Source of the DNA: Legionella hackeliae
Lineage (GTDB): Bacteria > Pseudomonadota > Gammaproteobacteria > Legionellales > Legionellaceae
NCBI RefSeq assembly: GCF_000953655.1
Contig: NZ_LN681225.1
Coordinates: forward strand, 3,361,501-3,425,500
DNA length: 64,000 nt
Direction of reading: 5' to 3'
Of this stretch, positions 27,903 to 41,119 are shown in pieces. How positions within the stretch are numbered: the stretch's first letter is position 1; each line of letters begins with the position of its first letter. Below the pieces are notes generated by a model. It searched no databases. It was not told the origin of the DNA and saw only the letters and a program-made list of their open reading frames with translations. Position numbers and translations under genes: made by a program.

Positions 27903-29141
27903 CTAATCGATGATGGGAAGAGCTGTAGGGAGACTATTAGTCCTCTTTTTACCAGAGAAAGCAGAGAAATGAAGAAGTATAAGGCAGATTAAAGCGACTG
28001 TGCTTACAAACAATCCGGGTAGCCATAAAGCACCCACCAATTTTGCTTGCTCGGCCAAAGGTAGACTAATTGCCCCAACGCTGGCAGCAAGCGCCCATAC
28101 CGTGGACACTCCACGACAGCGGTACTTGGGAGGTAGTTGCAAATAGAGAAAATAATAGAGTGCCGCGCAGAGCAAACTATTCGATAGTGCATAACCTGAC
28201 AAGGAAAATAATACGGCGATGGTCTGATGTGAAGCTGTGAAATGAAAAAGCATTGGAGCCACTATCATAAGAATAACCATGCTCCCCTGAATTAAACGGT
28301 AAACGTGTTGAGGACGACTAAAATAAGCAATTGGTAACGCTAGCAAAGCAGAAATTAGTTGGGCAAATGACCCCATCCATGCACATTGCAATTTTGTCAT
28401 GAACTGCTTATCCACTGCAAATGAAACCCAAAAAACATTACAAATATAAACCATGACGCTAACAAAAATACCCATGGCTGCAATGTTTACAAGCCCTCGC
28501 CAATGGTGCTGCCAAGGATGAATTGCCTTAGATTGATTTTTTTGAAATTCTGGGGACTCGGTTAATTGTTTTCGTAAACAACATACCCACAAAGATAATC
28601 CACCAACTACTGCAAAAACTACTCGCCACGCATGATTTAAAGAGAACCATTGCAAGAGACTGGCTAGAGCGCCCCCCATAAACATACCTAGTGCAGCACT
28701 CGCAGCTACCAATCCTCCCGCGATTAAAGGTTTGCCTGGGGAATGCTCTACCAAAAACATGGCTGAAGTATTAATTTCCCCCCCTAAAGCCAACGCTTGT
28801 GTAATACGCAATAATAACAACCCCCAGGTGGCCCATAGTCCAATCTGCTCATAGCCAGGCAATAGGCATATTCCAAGCATTGCTACTCCCATTAATGCTG
28901 CAGAAAGTAGCATTGGATGACGACGTCCGTTTAAATCTGCTTCACGTCCAAATAACCAGCCTCCTATCGGACGTGCAAAATAAGCAGCAGCAAACAAAGC
29001 GAACGACAACATCAGGCTGTAATTTGATGCTGGAAAAAATTCTTTTGCAAAAACAGCGCCAGCTAGATAAAGATATAAACTAAAATCCAACCATTCAAAA
29101 AAGACTAATGCCAAAACAAGAAATAAAGCTCGTTTCTTCAT
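27903..29141 (-). CDS. MFS transporter, metabolite:H+ symporter type
   Basis: Twelve-helix inner-membrane secondary transporter of about 412 residues from ATG 29141 (MKKRALFLVLALVFFEWLDF). It has the MHS/ProP-like features FEWLDFSLY in helix 1, ARPIGGWLFGREADLNGRR in the 2-3 loop and LGGEINTSAMFLVEH in helix 5. The open frame extends to a TTG at 29189, which lacks a ribosome-binding site. Substrate (organic acid, osmolyte or amino acid) cannot be told from sequence. It is divergent from the DUF2520 gene. Confidence 0.85.
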   Translation of the reverse strand: MKKRALFLVLALVFFEWLDFSLYLYLAGAVFAKEFFPASNYSLMLSFALFAAAYFARPIGGWLFGREADLNGRRHPMLLSAALMGVAMLGICLLPGYEQIGLWATWGLLLLRITQALALGGEINTSAMFLVEHSPGKPLIAGGLVAASAALGMFMGGALASLLQWFSLNHAWRVVFAVVGGLSLWVCCLRKQLTESPEFQKNQSKAIHPWQHHWRGLVNIAAMGIFVSVMVYICNVFWVSFAVDKQFMTKLQCAWMGSFAQLISALLALPIAYFSRPQHVYRLIQGSMVILMIVAPMLFHFTASHQTIAVLFSLSGYALSNSLLCAALYYFLYLQLPPKYRCRGVSTVWALAASVGAISLPLAEQAKLVGALWLPGLFVSTVALICLILLHFSAFSGKKRTNSLPTALPIID

Positions 29142-29271
29142 GTAATTGCCGTAACTAGGGGTTCTTAACAAAAACTGATAAAATGGCAATTATATCATTG
29201 ATTCGTAAATTTAGTGCTTATCACGAATATTCCTTTATTTGTTAATTCTCTCTAACCTGGTTATACATAGA

Positions 29272-30129
29272 ATGCGTTTTAATATCATTGGTGCAGGTCG
29301 TTTAGGTAAAAACCTCGCTTTGACTTTAGTAGAGCATCAAATTGGGCATTTAATTGCAATTTGTAATAGTAGTATTCAAAGTGCCGAATTAGCTGTTCAG
29401 CAAATTGGGGCTGGGACAGCAATTGGAGAACTTCACGCCTTACCTGCAGTTGATTTAACGTTTATTACTACACCTGATGATCTCATTTATCAGGTGGCGC
29501 AACAGTTAGCAGAAGAAAAAATTGTAACGCCAGGCAGTGTTGTTGTGCATTGTAGCGGTTCTTTAAGCTCTGAAGTACTCAACCTGTTAAAAGAGCAAGG
29601 CTGTTTTGTTGCTAGTGTCCATCCTCCAAAAGCGTTCAGACATGGGCTTCTTGATAGCCAGCTGTTTACAAACTGTATCTGTATTGTTGAAGGCGACACA
29701 GAAGCATTAGATTTACTGTCTCATACTTTTAAGCCCTTAAAAACTCTTCTGGTGCCTATCGACGCCAACAAAAAAACCCTATATCACGCAGCAACGGTTT
29801 TTTCTTCTAATTATCTGGTTACTTTAGCTTCTGTTGCCACCGAATTATTTACTGAAACAGGTATCCCCTCTGCCATTGCCCAAGAAATTTATCTTCGCCT
29901 TATGCATAGTAGCCTTACTAATCTTGAGCAAACCAATTTACCTGCTAAAGCACTTACGGGACCGTTAGTACGAGGAGACTACCAAACTATCACAAAGCAT
30001 TTAGCGGCTCTACAAGACTCTAAATTTAATGAATTATATCGTGCCGCAGCCCTAGTGACCTTGTCTTTAACAAACCTGGACGATGAGAAAAAATTAATCC
30101 TACATCAATTACTTGAAAAAACTGCTTAG
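29272..30129 (+). CDS. DUF2520 Rossmann-fold oxidoreductase-like protein
   Basis: About 285 residues from the ATG at 29272. It starts with a dinucleotide-binding motif FNIIGAGRLGKNLA, continues with a ProC/6PGDH-like Rossmann domain (TFITTPDD, VVHCSGSLSS), then the DUF2520 helical domain (HPPKAFRHG, YHAATVFSSNYLVTL, LTGPLVRGD). It is likely an NAD(P)-dependent reductase of unknown substrate. The open frame continues 11 codons upstream without a better signal. No operon partner follows, because a repeat element lies downstream. Confidence 0.85.
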   Translation: MRFNIIGAGRLGKNLALTLVEHQIGHLIAICNSSIQSAELAVQQIGAGTAIGELHALPAVDLTFITTPDDLIYQVAQQLAEEKIVTPGSVVVHCSGSLSSEVLNLLKEQGCFVASVHPPKAFRHGLLDSQLFTNCICIVEGDTEALDLLSHTFKPLKTLLVPIDANKKTLYHAATVFSSNYLVTLASVATELFTETGIPSAIAQEIYLRLMHSSLTNLEQTNLPAKALTGPLVRGDYQTITKHLAALQDSKFNELYRAAALVTLSLTNLDDEKKLILHQLLEKTA

Positions 30130-30234
30130 ACTAATTGACCTCGGGAATGTTTTTACTACATTGGAATGACGATAGGTGTAATTAAGGCTTAGATTTTTGC
30201 GCTTGACCCAATGTGCTCAACCCACCATCTTTTT

Positions 30235-30637
30235 GGATGCCTCGGACAAGCCGAGGCACGTCAAAAGAATGCAGATCCGCAGTTTGATTTTGATAGCCTG
30301 AGTGTTACCTGTCTCCCTTTACAACTATAACTATCTCCCCTTGCTGTAAAAAGCCGAGGCACGTCAAAAGAATGCAGATCCGTCGCAGTTTTGATTTTGA
30401 TAGCCTGAGTGTTACCTATCTCCCTTTACAACTATAACTATCTCCCCTTGCTGTAAAAAGCCGAGGCACATCAAAAGCATGCAGATCCGTCGCAGTTTTG
30501 ATTTTGATAGCCTGAGTGTTACCTATCTCTTTTACAATTATTAACTATCTCCCTTTGCTGTACACAAGTGGAGGCACGGAGAGATTGCTCCTCTAGGATA
30601 GCTCTTTCCTACGTGCCTCGGCTTGTCCGAGGCATCC
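30235..30637. mobile_element. Palindrome-bounded tandem repeat element (MITE/REP-like)
   Basis: About 400 bases with no ORF, bounded by a perfect 27-base inverted repeat (30235-30261 and 30611-30637). Each arm is itself a hairpin, GCCTCGG-ACAAG-CCGAGGC. Between the arms are about three tandem copies of a 103-109-base unit. The arrangement suggests a non-autonomous element or a REP/BIME-type cluster; no transposase or target duplication is visible. Confidence 0.65.
30251..30580 (+). repeat. Tandem repeats of 103-109 bases, three copies
   Basis: Units begin with CCGAGGCAC at 30251, 30354 and 30461, and a fourth remnant (GAGGCACGG) starts near 30570. The copies are nearly identical: the first lacks four bases in its middle and the third has drifted at its end. 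Each contains GCAGATCCG, GATAGCCTGAGTGTTACC and two TATCTCCC-type blocks. Confidence 0.85.
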
Positions 30638-30735
30638 AGTTAGGACGTGAATTTAGGAGATAGAGTTTTATTCATGTTCAGGATCGCCATTGCGAACGCA
30701 GTGAACAATCCAATTTTCCATTGTTTCACGGGAAA

Positions 30736-31206
30736 CTATTTTGCAGATTTATGGGATTTACCAACTCGTTTGACGTAGAGAGTCTTTTTAACTGTTGCAA
30801 TGGTTTGTTTATCCTGGTCATAAATTTCTGTATGGAAAACGGGAAGATGTTTGCCATTTTCACTTGCCGTATCTTTTATAATCGCCACTTGCTCATCCGT
30901 AAGAACAAAATCAGCGTAAACTCGACTTTTGCCTGGCTGGATATAGTCAATTTCACCTTGCTTATCCCAAACTATAAACTCTGGGCCTAATCGATGAATT
31001 AACATTAATGCAAAAAATGGATCTGTCATCGAATACAAACTGCCACCAAACTGTGTGCGCATGTAGTTTTTGTTATACCATCGAAATGCCATGGAAACCT
31101 TGGCAAAGGAGAAATCGTTGCTAAGTGTTTCTACTTTGATGCCAGCCCCCCAAAATGGAGGGTAGCAGTTTAAGATAAAGCGCAGTGCCCTTGCAGATAA
31201 TTTCAT
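30736..31206 (-). CDS. DUF4442 hotdog-fold thioesterase-like protein
   Basis: About 156 residues. The DUF4442 pattern is visible: PPFWGAGIKV, the YNKNYMRTQFGGSLYSMTDP stretch with the hotdog helix, and the central strand residues VWDKQGEIDYIQPG. Related proteins are acyl-thioesterase-like, but substrate is unknown. The ATG at 31206 starts one base after the parC stop, so the two are translated together; the longer frame to 31311 lies inside parC and is rejected. Confidence 0.8.
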   Translation of the reverse strand: MKLSARALRFILNCYPPFWGAGIKVETLSNDFSFAKVSMAFRWYNKNYMRTQFGGSLYSMTDPFFALMLIHRLGPEFIVWDKQGEIDYIQPGKSRVYADFVLTDEQVAIIKDTASENGKHLPVFHTEIYDQDKQTIATVKKTLYVKRVGKSHKSAK

Positions 31207-31207
31207 A

Positions 31208-33454
31208 CTATTTTTCAGCAGAAGTAGCAGTAACTTGTAATGCGGTGACATTTTGTAAACCGCGAGGGAGACGATTACCACGACGACCGCGCTCTCCTTG
31301 ATAATGTTCAAGGTCAGCCGCTTTCAATGTGAAATGGCGCTTGCCCGCATGGACAGTTAATGCGTCTTCAAGGAAGAGTAATTGCAGATCAACGATAAAT
31401 TCTTCACGTTGAGCAGCTTTTGCAGCAGGGATGCTAATGAGCTTGTTGCCTTTACCACGAGTGAGTTGTGGTAATTCATTCGCACTAAAAATAAGAAGAC
31501 GACCAGCATTGGTAACGCAAGCAATATATTGTAATTCTTTATCAGCTATCAGACGTGGCGGTAAAACACGACTATTTTCTGGTAATTTGATACACGCTTT
31601 ACCATTGCGATTTTTAACATATAGCTCTTTCAGTTGGGTAATAAAACCATAGCCTGCATCACTTGCCAATAGAACCCAATCTTCTGCGTCGCCACCGATA
31701 AGTGCTTCAAATAACATTCCGTCAGAGGGATTTAATTTACCTGTCAAGGGCTCACCCTGGCCACGTGCGGAGGGCAGGGTATAGCCTGGCAAGGTATACA
31801 CTTTACCTTCACTATCAAAAAATAGTACTTGCTGATTGCTTCTGGCATTGGTTTGCGCTTTGAATTCGTCACCGGCTTTATAGCTTAACTCCCGGCCGTC
31901 TATATCGTATCCCTTTGCCGCGCGTACCCAGCCTTTCTGGGAGATAACCACGGTAATAGGCTCATTGGGCAGGATATCTTCTTCTTTCAGTGCTTGCGAA
32001 TCTTGACGCTCAACCAACGGTGAACGTCTGACATCTCCAAATTGCTTCTTATCAGCAATAATTTCGTTCTTTACTAGTGTCCTTAATCGCTTTTCACTTG
32101 CTAAAATTGCTTGCAAAGAATCACGCTCTTCGCTCAACTCATCCAATTCAGCTCGCAAACGAATTTCTTCAAGCTTGGCTAAATGGCGGAGTTTTAATTC
32201 GAGAATCGCTTCAGCCTGTCGTTCGCTCAATTTAAAGCGTTCCATTAATCCAATTTTAGGATTCTCATGTTCACGAATAATAGCAATTACTTCATCAATA
32301 TTAAGAAAAGCGATGATTAACCCGTCTAAAACGTGAATCCGATCAAGAATCTTTTCCAAGCGATGTTCTATTCGTCTTTTGACAGTGAGTAGGCGATAAC
32401 TTAACCATTCCTTTAGTATCGTTGCTAAGCCTTTTACTCGAGGCTTACCATCCAAACCTATCATATTGAAATTTACACGATAGCTTCGTTCCAAATCAGT
32501 TGTAGCAAATAAATGTGACATTACTCCTTCAACATCCACTCGATTTGACTTAGGTACAATGACTAGGCGCGTTGGATGTTCATGGTCAGACTCATCCCGC
32601 AAGTCTTCTATCATGGGTAATTTTTTCTGTTGCATCTGTAATGCAATTTGTTCAATAATTTTTGCACCGGAAACCTGATAAGGAAGAGCGGTGATTACAA
32701 TATCATGCTTTTCCTGGCGATAAACCGCACGCATTTTTACCGAACCATTTCCAGTTTCGTACATACTGCGAATGGCGTTACTGGGAGTTATAATTTCTGC
32801 TTCTGTAGGAAAATCAGGGCCTTTCACATAAGCACAAATTTCATCTAAATTAGCATTTGGATTATCTAGTAAATGAATACATGCATCGGCTACTTCTGTT
32901 AGATTGTGCGGAAGTATGTCAGAAGCCATTCCGACTGCAATGCCTGTGGCACCATTTAATAGCACATTGGGTAAACGTGCGGGCAATAATGCTGGTTCTT
33001 GCAGAGTACCATCAAAATTATCAACCCAATCAACTGTACCTTGCTGTAATTCCGATAATAGTAAATCAGCATAGGCAGATAATCTTGCCTCGGTATATCG
33101 CATTGCCGCAAAGGATTTTGGATCATCAGGAGAACCCCAGTTTCCTTGTCCATCCACAAAGGGATAACGATAAGAAAACGGCTGCGCCATGAGCACCATA
33201 GCCTCATAACAAGCTGAATCACCATGAGGGTGGAATTTTCCCAGTACATCCCCAACTGTTCTTGCTGATTTTTTGTGCTTAGCTGTTGCTTTTAGTCCAA
33301 GCTCAGACATTGCATACACAATGCGCCGTTGTACTGGTTTTAAGCCATCAGCGATATGTGGCAGCGCTCTATCAAGGATGACGTACATGGAGTAATCAAG
33401 ATAGGCTTTCTCAGTAAATTCAGTTAGTGGTTTACGCTCGATTAGATCGTTCAT
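31208..33454 (-). CDS. parC: DNA topoisomerase IV subunit A
   Basis: ATP-dependent decatenase subunit that separates daughter chromosomes. 748 residues, family length. It has the catalytic tyrosine in [11 protein letters not shown] and the quinolone-determining region [12 protein letters not shown] with wild-type Ser and Glu at the positions that usually mutate, so no target-based quinolone resistance is seen. The C-terminal beta-pinwheel has the usual repeats. parE is not in the window. A one-base gap separates it from the DUF4442 gene downstream. Confidence 0.97.
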   Translation of the reverse strand: MNDLIERKPLTEFTEKAYLDYSMYVILDRALPHIADGLKPVQRRIVYAMSELGLKATAKHKKSARTVGDVLGKFHPHGDSACYEAMVLMAQPFSYRYPFVDGQGNWGSPDDPKSFAAMRYTEARLSAYADLLLSELQQGTVDWVDNFDGTLQEPALLPARLPNVLLNGATGIAVGMASDILPHNLTEVADACIHLLDNPNANLDEICAYVKGPDFPTEAEIITPSNAIRSMYETGNGSVKMRAVYRQEKHDIVITALPYQVSGAKIIEQIALQMQQKKLPMIEDLRDESDHEHPTRLVIVPKSNRVDVEGVMSHLFATTDLERSYRVNFNMIGLDGKPRVKGLATILKEWLSYRLLTVKRRIEHRLEKILDRIHVLDGLIIAFLNIDEVIAIIREHENPKIGLMERFKLSERQAEAILELKLRHLAKLEEIRLRAELDELSEERDSLQAILASEKRLRTLVKNEIIADKKQFGDVRRSPLVERQDSQALKEEDILPNEPITVVISQKGWVRAAKGYDIDGRELSYKAGDEFKAQTNARSNQQVLFFDSEGKVYTLPGYTLPSARGQGEPLTGKLNPSDGMLFEALIGGDAEDWVLLASDAGYGFITQLKELYVKNRNGKACIKLPENSRVLPPRLIADKELQYIACVTNAGRLLIFSANELPQLTRGKGNKLISIPAAKAAQREEFIVDLQLLFLEDALTVHAGKRHFTLKAADLEHYQGERGRRGNRLPRGLQNVTALQVTATSAEK

Positions 33455-33548
33455 AAGTTTTGTGATTCATGCTGGATTTGCAGAGCAAATCTGGTTAATA
33501 AGGCAAAAGTATTACGCTATTGCGAAATGCTAATCGGACTATGGCCGA

Positions 33549-33557
33549 TGTGAATAA
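33549..33557 (-). promoter_or_regulatory. DnaA box
   Basis: TTATTCACA on the minus strand, one base off the strongest consensus TTATCCACA. It is one of three in this intergenic region. Confidence 0.5.
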
Positions 33558-33578
33558 TCTAGCATAAAGGAGGTAAAG

Positions 33579-33683
33579 ATGCGAATAACTGACAATTTGC
33601 TCACTGTATTTTCCCATAAAATTCACAAAGTTATCCACATCTTTCATAAATTCTCACTTTTTATCGGTAGAAATTTTTCATAA
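33579..33683 (+). CDS. Small ORF, 34 residues, strong ribosome-binding site
   Basis: ATG at 33579 preceded by AAAGGAGG at ideal spacing. It encodes a 34-residue basic, His/Lys/Phe-rich peptide (starts MRITDNLLTVFSHKIHK). The peptide has no recognised family. It overlaps the perfect DnaA box at 33631. The only support is the ribosome-binding site and clean start-stop, so it may be chance. Confidence 0.35.
   Translation: MRITDNLLTVFSHKIHKVIHIFHKFSLFIGRNFS
33631..33639 (+). promoter_or_regulatory. DnaA box, perfect consensus
   Basis: Exact TTATCCACA, the highest-affinity DnaA site sequence. Confidence 0.55.
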
Positions 33684-33734
33684 TAATCAATGAGTTAGGC
33701 GATATTTAATTTTTTTGTGAACTTAATCATAAAG

Positions 33735-33743
33735 TTATTCACA
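33735..33743 (+). promoter_or_regulatory. DnaA box
   Basis: TTATTCACA on the plus strand, at the edge of the AT-rich stretch. Confidence 0.5.
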
Positions 33744-33965
33744 GACTGTACAAATTAAGCTCCCCTGCGGATTGGCGTTAAATTAAATCATATTCTTTTG
33801 GAGATATTCCTGATTACTTACTACTAATCTGGGGTCAAACTTATTGATGATTATAGTTTCCAAATAGATGCAGCGATACATTAAATGCTGGTTTGCTAAA
33901 AGGTAAATTGTTACAACGTGATGGATAACTAGCTGTCTGCTCCAGTGAGGCAGCTAGTTATTGAT

Positions 33966-34388
33966 TTATTTGATATGCTTGCGAATTTTTTGAATTGCGC
34001 GAATTTGCGCAACAGCTCTGGCTAGTTCGGCAGCCGCTTTGGAATAATCCATTTCGGCACCTTTACTTGCTATTGCTTCTTCAGCGCGAGCCTTAGCTGC
34101 GAGTGCTGCAGCTTCATCAATTTCATCAGCTCGCTCAATTGCATCCGCTAAAACAGTGACATAGTGGGGTTGTACTTCAAGCATTCCACCTGAAACATAA
34201 TAAACTTCTTGCGCACCACCTTGTAAAGTTACACGGACTTCACCAGGCTTTAAAAGTGTTAACAAAGGAGCATGTCCAGGTACAATTCCAACTTCCCCAA
34301 GCTCACCGGTGGCGACGACCATTTCGACGACACCGGAGAAAATTTCCTGTTCAGCACTGACGATATCTAAGTGCGTTGTTATTGCCAT
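33966..34388 (-). CDS. atpC: F1F0 ATP synthase epsilon subunit
   Basis: Central-stalk subunit that couples rotation and can inhibit ATP hydrolysis. About 140 residues from the ATG at 34388 ([19 protein letters not shown]). The open frame goes five codons further into atpD. It has the N-terminal beta-sandwich motif [11 protein letters not shown]-type (here [16 protein letters not shown]) and a C-terminal helical hairpin rich in Ala and Glu. It is the last gene of the atp operon. Confidence 0.96.
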   Translation of the reverse strand: MAITTHLDIVSAEQEIFSGVVEMVVATGELGEVGIVPGHAPLLTLLKPGEVRVTLQGGAQEVYYVSGGMLEVQPHYVTVLADAIERADEIDEAAALAAKARAEEAIASKGAEMDYSKAAAELARAVAQIRAIQKIRKHIK

Positions 34389-34399
34389 GTCTGTCTGCC

Positions 34400-36654
<2,255 letters not shown>

Positions 36655-36711
36655 ATCTTGCTTCGCCTTTAATTAAACAGATTGCTGGGTTGCAATCTAT
36701 ATAAATTATTT

Positions 36712-36731
36712 GCCGCCTCTTTAAAGGCGGC
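36712..36731. other. Intercistronic hairpin between atpA and atpG
   Basis: Seven-base-pair GC-rich stem (36712-36718 with 36725-36731) and six-base loop in the atpA-atpG gap. The T-rich tail lies on the plus-strand side, so it is not a classic terminator for the operon. It may set mRNA stability or relative subunit yield. Confidence 0.4.
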
Positions 36732-36739
36732 TTTATTTA

Positions 36740-38293
36740 TTACCAACTACCAGTGCGTTTAAAGTCTTCAACCGCACTCTTTATTTGTGCCTCGATGTCA
36801 TTGTCGTAAGCACCTGCTTCATTGATTTTCTTTAACAAGGAAGCATGAGAAGAGCGCATGTAACCATGTAACGCTGCTTCAAACGGACCTACTTCTGAAA
36901 CAGGAATATCATCCAGATAACCCTTCTCTACTATGAAAAGAGAAATAGCCATATCCGCCACGGAAAGTGGGGAATATTGCTTTTGCTTCATTAGTTCGGT
37001 GATGCGTTGGCCACGCTCTAATTGCTTCCGTGTTGCATCGTCCAAATCAGACGCAAATTGCGAAAACGCTTCCAATTCACGATATTGTGCAAGTGCTAGA
37101 CGAGTACCACCGCCCAATTTTTTCATAATCTTGGTTTGAGCAGCACCACCCACACGGGATACTGACAGACCCGAGTTAATTGCAGGTCGAACACCTGAGT
37201 TGAACAAATCAACATCCAGGAATATCTGACCGTCGGTGATAGAAATTACGTTGGTAGGTACGAACGCAGATACGTCACCAGCTTGCGTTTCAATAATCGG
37301 TAGTGCAGTTAATGATCCGGTTTTACCAGTCACTTCGCCATTCGTTAGTTTTTCAACTTCTTTGGCATTAATTCTAGCTGCCCGCTCTAGTAAACGAGAA
37401 TGCAAATAGAAGATATCCCCAGGATAAGCTTCACGTCCAGGTGGACGACGTAGCAACAATGAAATTTGACGATAAGCCCAAGCTTGCTTAGTTAAATCAT
37501 CATAAACGATTAATGCATCTTCACCGCGCTCCATGAAGTACTCACCCATTGCACAACCTGAGTAGGGTGCAATAAATTGTAAAGCAGCAGAGTCAGAAGC
37601 CCCAGCAACCACCACAATCGTATGCTCCATAGCACCGTGTTCTTCTAATTTGCGCACGATTGCAGCAACAGAAGATGCTTTTTGCCCTATAGCAACATAG
37701 ATACATTTAACACCAGTACCTTTTTGATTGATGATGGCATCAATTGCAATGGCTGTTTTACCTGTTTGACGGTCACCGATGATCAACTCACGCTGACCAC
37801 GACCGACAGGAATCATCGCGTCAATTGCTTTCAATCCAGTTTGTACTGGTTGATCAACCGATTGACGAGCAATAACGCCAGGTGCCACTTTTTCGATTGG
37901 AGACATTCTTTCAGCGTCGATAGGACCCTTACCATCAATAGGATTACCTAAGCCATCTACGACACGACCTAAAAGATTTCTTCCAACAGGCACTTCAAGA
38001 ATACGTCCAGTGCATTTACCTTTTTGACCTTCAGAAAGACCTGAGTAATCTCCAAGAATTACAGCACCGACTGAATCGCGCTCCAAGTTCAAAGCCAAGC
38101 CGTAAATACCGCCTGGGAACTCAATCATTTCCCCTTGCATGGCATCCGCTAAACCATGGATACGAGCAATACCATCTTTAAGACTGACAATTGTTCCTTC
38201 GTTTTTAGCTTCAGAAACGACGTTAAACTGTTCGATTTTTTTTCTGATTAATTCACTGATTTCAGATGGGTTTAATGCTATTTGTTCTGACAT
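36740..38293 (-). CDS. atpA: F1F0 ATP synthase alpha subunit
   Basis: Non-catalytic nucleotide-binding F1 subunit, 517 residues. It has Walker A GDRQTGKT, the arginine-finger region with [14 protein letters not shown], and the signature [10 protein letters not shown]. Length and order fit the family. It lies 17 bases after atpH. Confidence 0.98.
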   Translation of the reverse strand: MSEQIALNPSEISELIRKKIEQFNVVSEAKNEGTIVSLKDGIARIHGLADAMQGEMIEFPGGIYGLALNLERDSVGAVILGDYSGLSEGQKGKCTGRILEVPVGRNLLGRVVDGLGNPIDGKGPIDAERMSPIEKVAPGVIARQSVDQPVQTGLKAIDAMIPVGRGQRELIIGDRQTGKTAIAIDAIINQKGTGVKCIYVAIGQKASSVAAIVRKLEEHGAMEHTIVVVAGASDSAALQFIAPYSGCAMGEYFMERGEDALIVYDDLTKQAWAYRQISLLLRRPPGREAYPGDIFYLHSRLLERAARINAKEVEKLTNGEVTGKTGSLTALPIIETQAGDVSAFVPTNVISITDGQIFLDVDLFNSGVRPAINSGLSVSRVGGAAQTKIMKKLGGGTRLALAQYRELEAFSQFASDLDDATRKQLERGQRITELMKQKQYSPLSVADMAISLFIVEKGYLDDIPVSEVGPFEAALHGYMRSSHASLLKKINEAGAYDNDIEAQIKSAVEDFKRTGSW

Positions 38294-38310
38294 GAAATCT
38301 ATCCTCTCTA

Positions 38311-38856
38311 TTATGCGGCTAACCCGATGCCCAGTCTCTTTAACTGCTCTAGCACCGAACCATCAATTACCAAATCGCCAGCCTGTATAACCGCACCGCC
38401 CAGCAGTGATTTATCGATACTCACTTTAAGTGTTACCTCACGCTTTAGACGCTGGCTTAATGATTTTTTAAGTTGCTCTGTTTGCGCTCCAGTTAATTCG
38501 GAGAAACTTCGAACTTTTACAACGAGCGTTTTTTCTTGTTCAGCACGCAACGCTTCAAATTGCACTTTAATATCAGGCAGAAGCATGAGCCTCTTGTTGC
38601 CAGTCAATAAAGAAACCAGGTTTGCAATGGCTTTTAATTCATCATTGCCTGATTTGGCAAAGGGAGTCATTAACAACTCTTGTTGCTGTGCTTCCGTCGT
38701 CTCAGGATTGACAATGAACTGAGCTGCTGCCTCGTTCATAACTGATACGGCTAAGGTCTGTAAAATCTCAGACCATTGACTAAGCTTATTAACAGCCAGA
38801 GCATATTCAAATATAGCTTTTGCATAAGGTCTGGCGATGGTTGTTGTATCTGGCAT
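38311..38856 (-). CDS. atpH: F1F0 ATP synthase delta subunit
   Basis: Stator subunit joining F1 to the b subunits. 181 residues. It has the N-terminal six-helix domain start ([14 protein letters not shown]) and the C-terminal family motif [21 protein letters not shown]. It starts two bases after the atpF stop. Confidence 0.97.
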   Translation of the reverse strand: MPDTTTIARPYAKAIFEYALAVNKLSQWSEILQTLAVSVMNEAAAQFIVNPETTEAQQQELLMTPFAKSGNDELKAIANLVSLLTGNKRLMLLPDIKVQFEALRAEQEKTLVVKVRSFSELTGAQTEQLKKSLSQRLKREVTLKVSIDKSLLGGAVIQAGDLVIDGSVLEQLKRLGIGLAA

Positions 38857-38857
38857 A

Positions 38858-39340
38858 TCAAATCTCTTTAATTAGACTATCCAGTAATGCACTGTTTGCC
38901 TTCTCATCGATTTCCCGCATAAGAATCTTTTCTGCACCAGCAACTGCTAGATGAGCAACTTCTTTACGCAAGCTATCACGTGCACGATTAAATTCTTGCT
39001 GCAATTGCTCTTGAGCAATTTTAGCTTGCTTTTGTGCTTCAAGCTTAGCGTCTTCTTTTGCGTCTTCAACTAACTGAGCTGCACGACGAGTTGCTTTTTC
39101 AATAATATCGGAAGCCTGGGCTTTTGCTTGTTTCAGTTCGTCTTTGACACGATGCTGAGCCAATTCCAATTCTTTTCGGCCACGCTCTGCGGATGCCAAA
39201 CCATCGGCAATTTTATCCTGGCGCTCTTCCATTGCTTTAGCCAAAGGAGGCCAAACAAATTTCATGGTGAACCAGACAAATGCAGCAAACACAAGCATTT
39301 GTACAACTAACGTTAAATTAATATCCAAGGTAATCTCTCC
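38858..39340 (-). CDS. atpF: F1F0 ATP synthase b subunit
   Basis: Peripheral stalk of F0. About 160 residues: one N-terminal membrane helix ([23 protein letters not shown]) and a long charged helix. I place the start at a TTG (39340), giving the family N-terminus DINLTLVVQ, because AGGAGAG lies seven bases ahead of it; the upstream ATG at 39370 would add ten residues that no b subunit has. A non-ATG start may hold down expression relative to the c subunit. Confidence 0.93.
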   Translation of the reverse strand, partial: GEITLDINLTLVVQMLVFAAFVWFTMKFVWPPLAKAMEERQDKIADGLASAERGRKELELAQHRVKDELKQAKAQASDIIEKATRRAAQLVEDAKEDAKLEAQKQAKIAQEQLQQEFNRARDSLRKEVAHLAVAGAEKILMREIDEKANSALLDSLIKEI

Positions 39341-39379
39341 TGTAACATTAGGGGGCGTTATGCGCCCCATTAGGTGTTA

Positions 39380-39679
<300 letters not shown>

Positions 39680-39696
39680 TTAAATTAAAATAAAAA

Positions 39697-40928
<1,232 letters not shown>

Positions 40929-41119
40929 CCATCTTTCAACGCGCGGATTATAAAGTAATCAAGCTGGATAAGCAACGGCAGTGTTCAAAATTGCGTTAAT
41001 TCTTGGGCATAAAAATGCATCTCTTTTTTCAAAAATCCTTTAAAAATATTGCTAAGTTATTCATTTGACGAAAGAATACTTTGATTATTCGACACGCCAT
41101 TGGACTAGTGGTGACACAT

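Larger units (their letters stand above)
33455..33965. other. parC-atpC intergenic region with DnaA boxes
   Basis: 511 bases, AT-rich. It holds three matches to the DnaA box: TTATTCACA on the minus strand at 33549-33557, a perfect TTATCCACA at 33631-33639, and TTATTCACA at 33735-33743. An AT-rich stretch (33661-33720) lies between the last two. It also holds a small ORF with a strong ribosome-binding site (33579-33683) and a hairpin (33926-33935 with 33951-33960) just past atpC. It could be a DnaA-binding regulatory cluster; an origin is not shown. Confidence 0.5.

Noticed and set aside
30251-30580. CRISPR-like array
   Set aside because: Units are about 105 bases and tandem with no unique spacers and no cas genes. 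The palindromic ends fit a repeat element better.
31207-31311. Longer N-terminus for the DUF4442 protein
   Set aside because: It would sit inside parC. The ATG at 31206 gives the family start and one-base spacing after the parC stop.
33455-33965. The chromosomal origin oriC itself
   Set aside because: Only three boxes are seen, without the usual ordered cluster or adjacent dnaA/dnaN in the window. Kept only as a possible DnaA-binding region.
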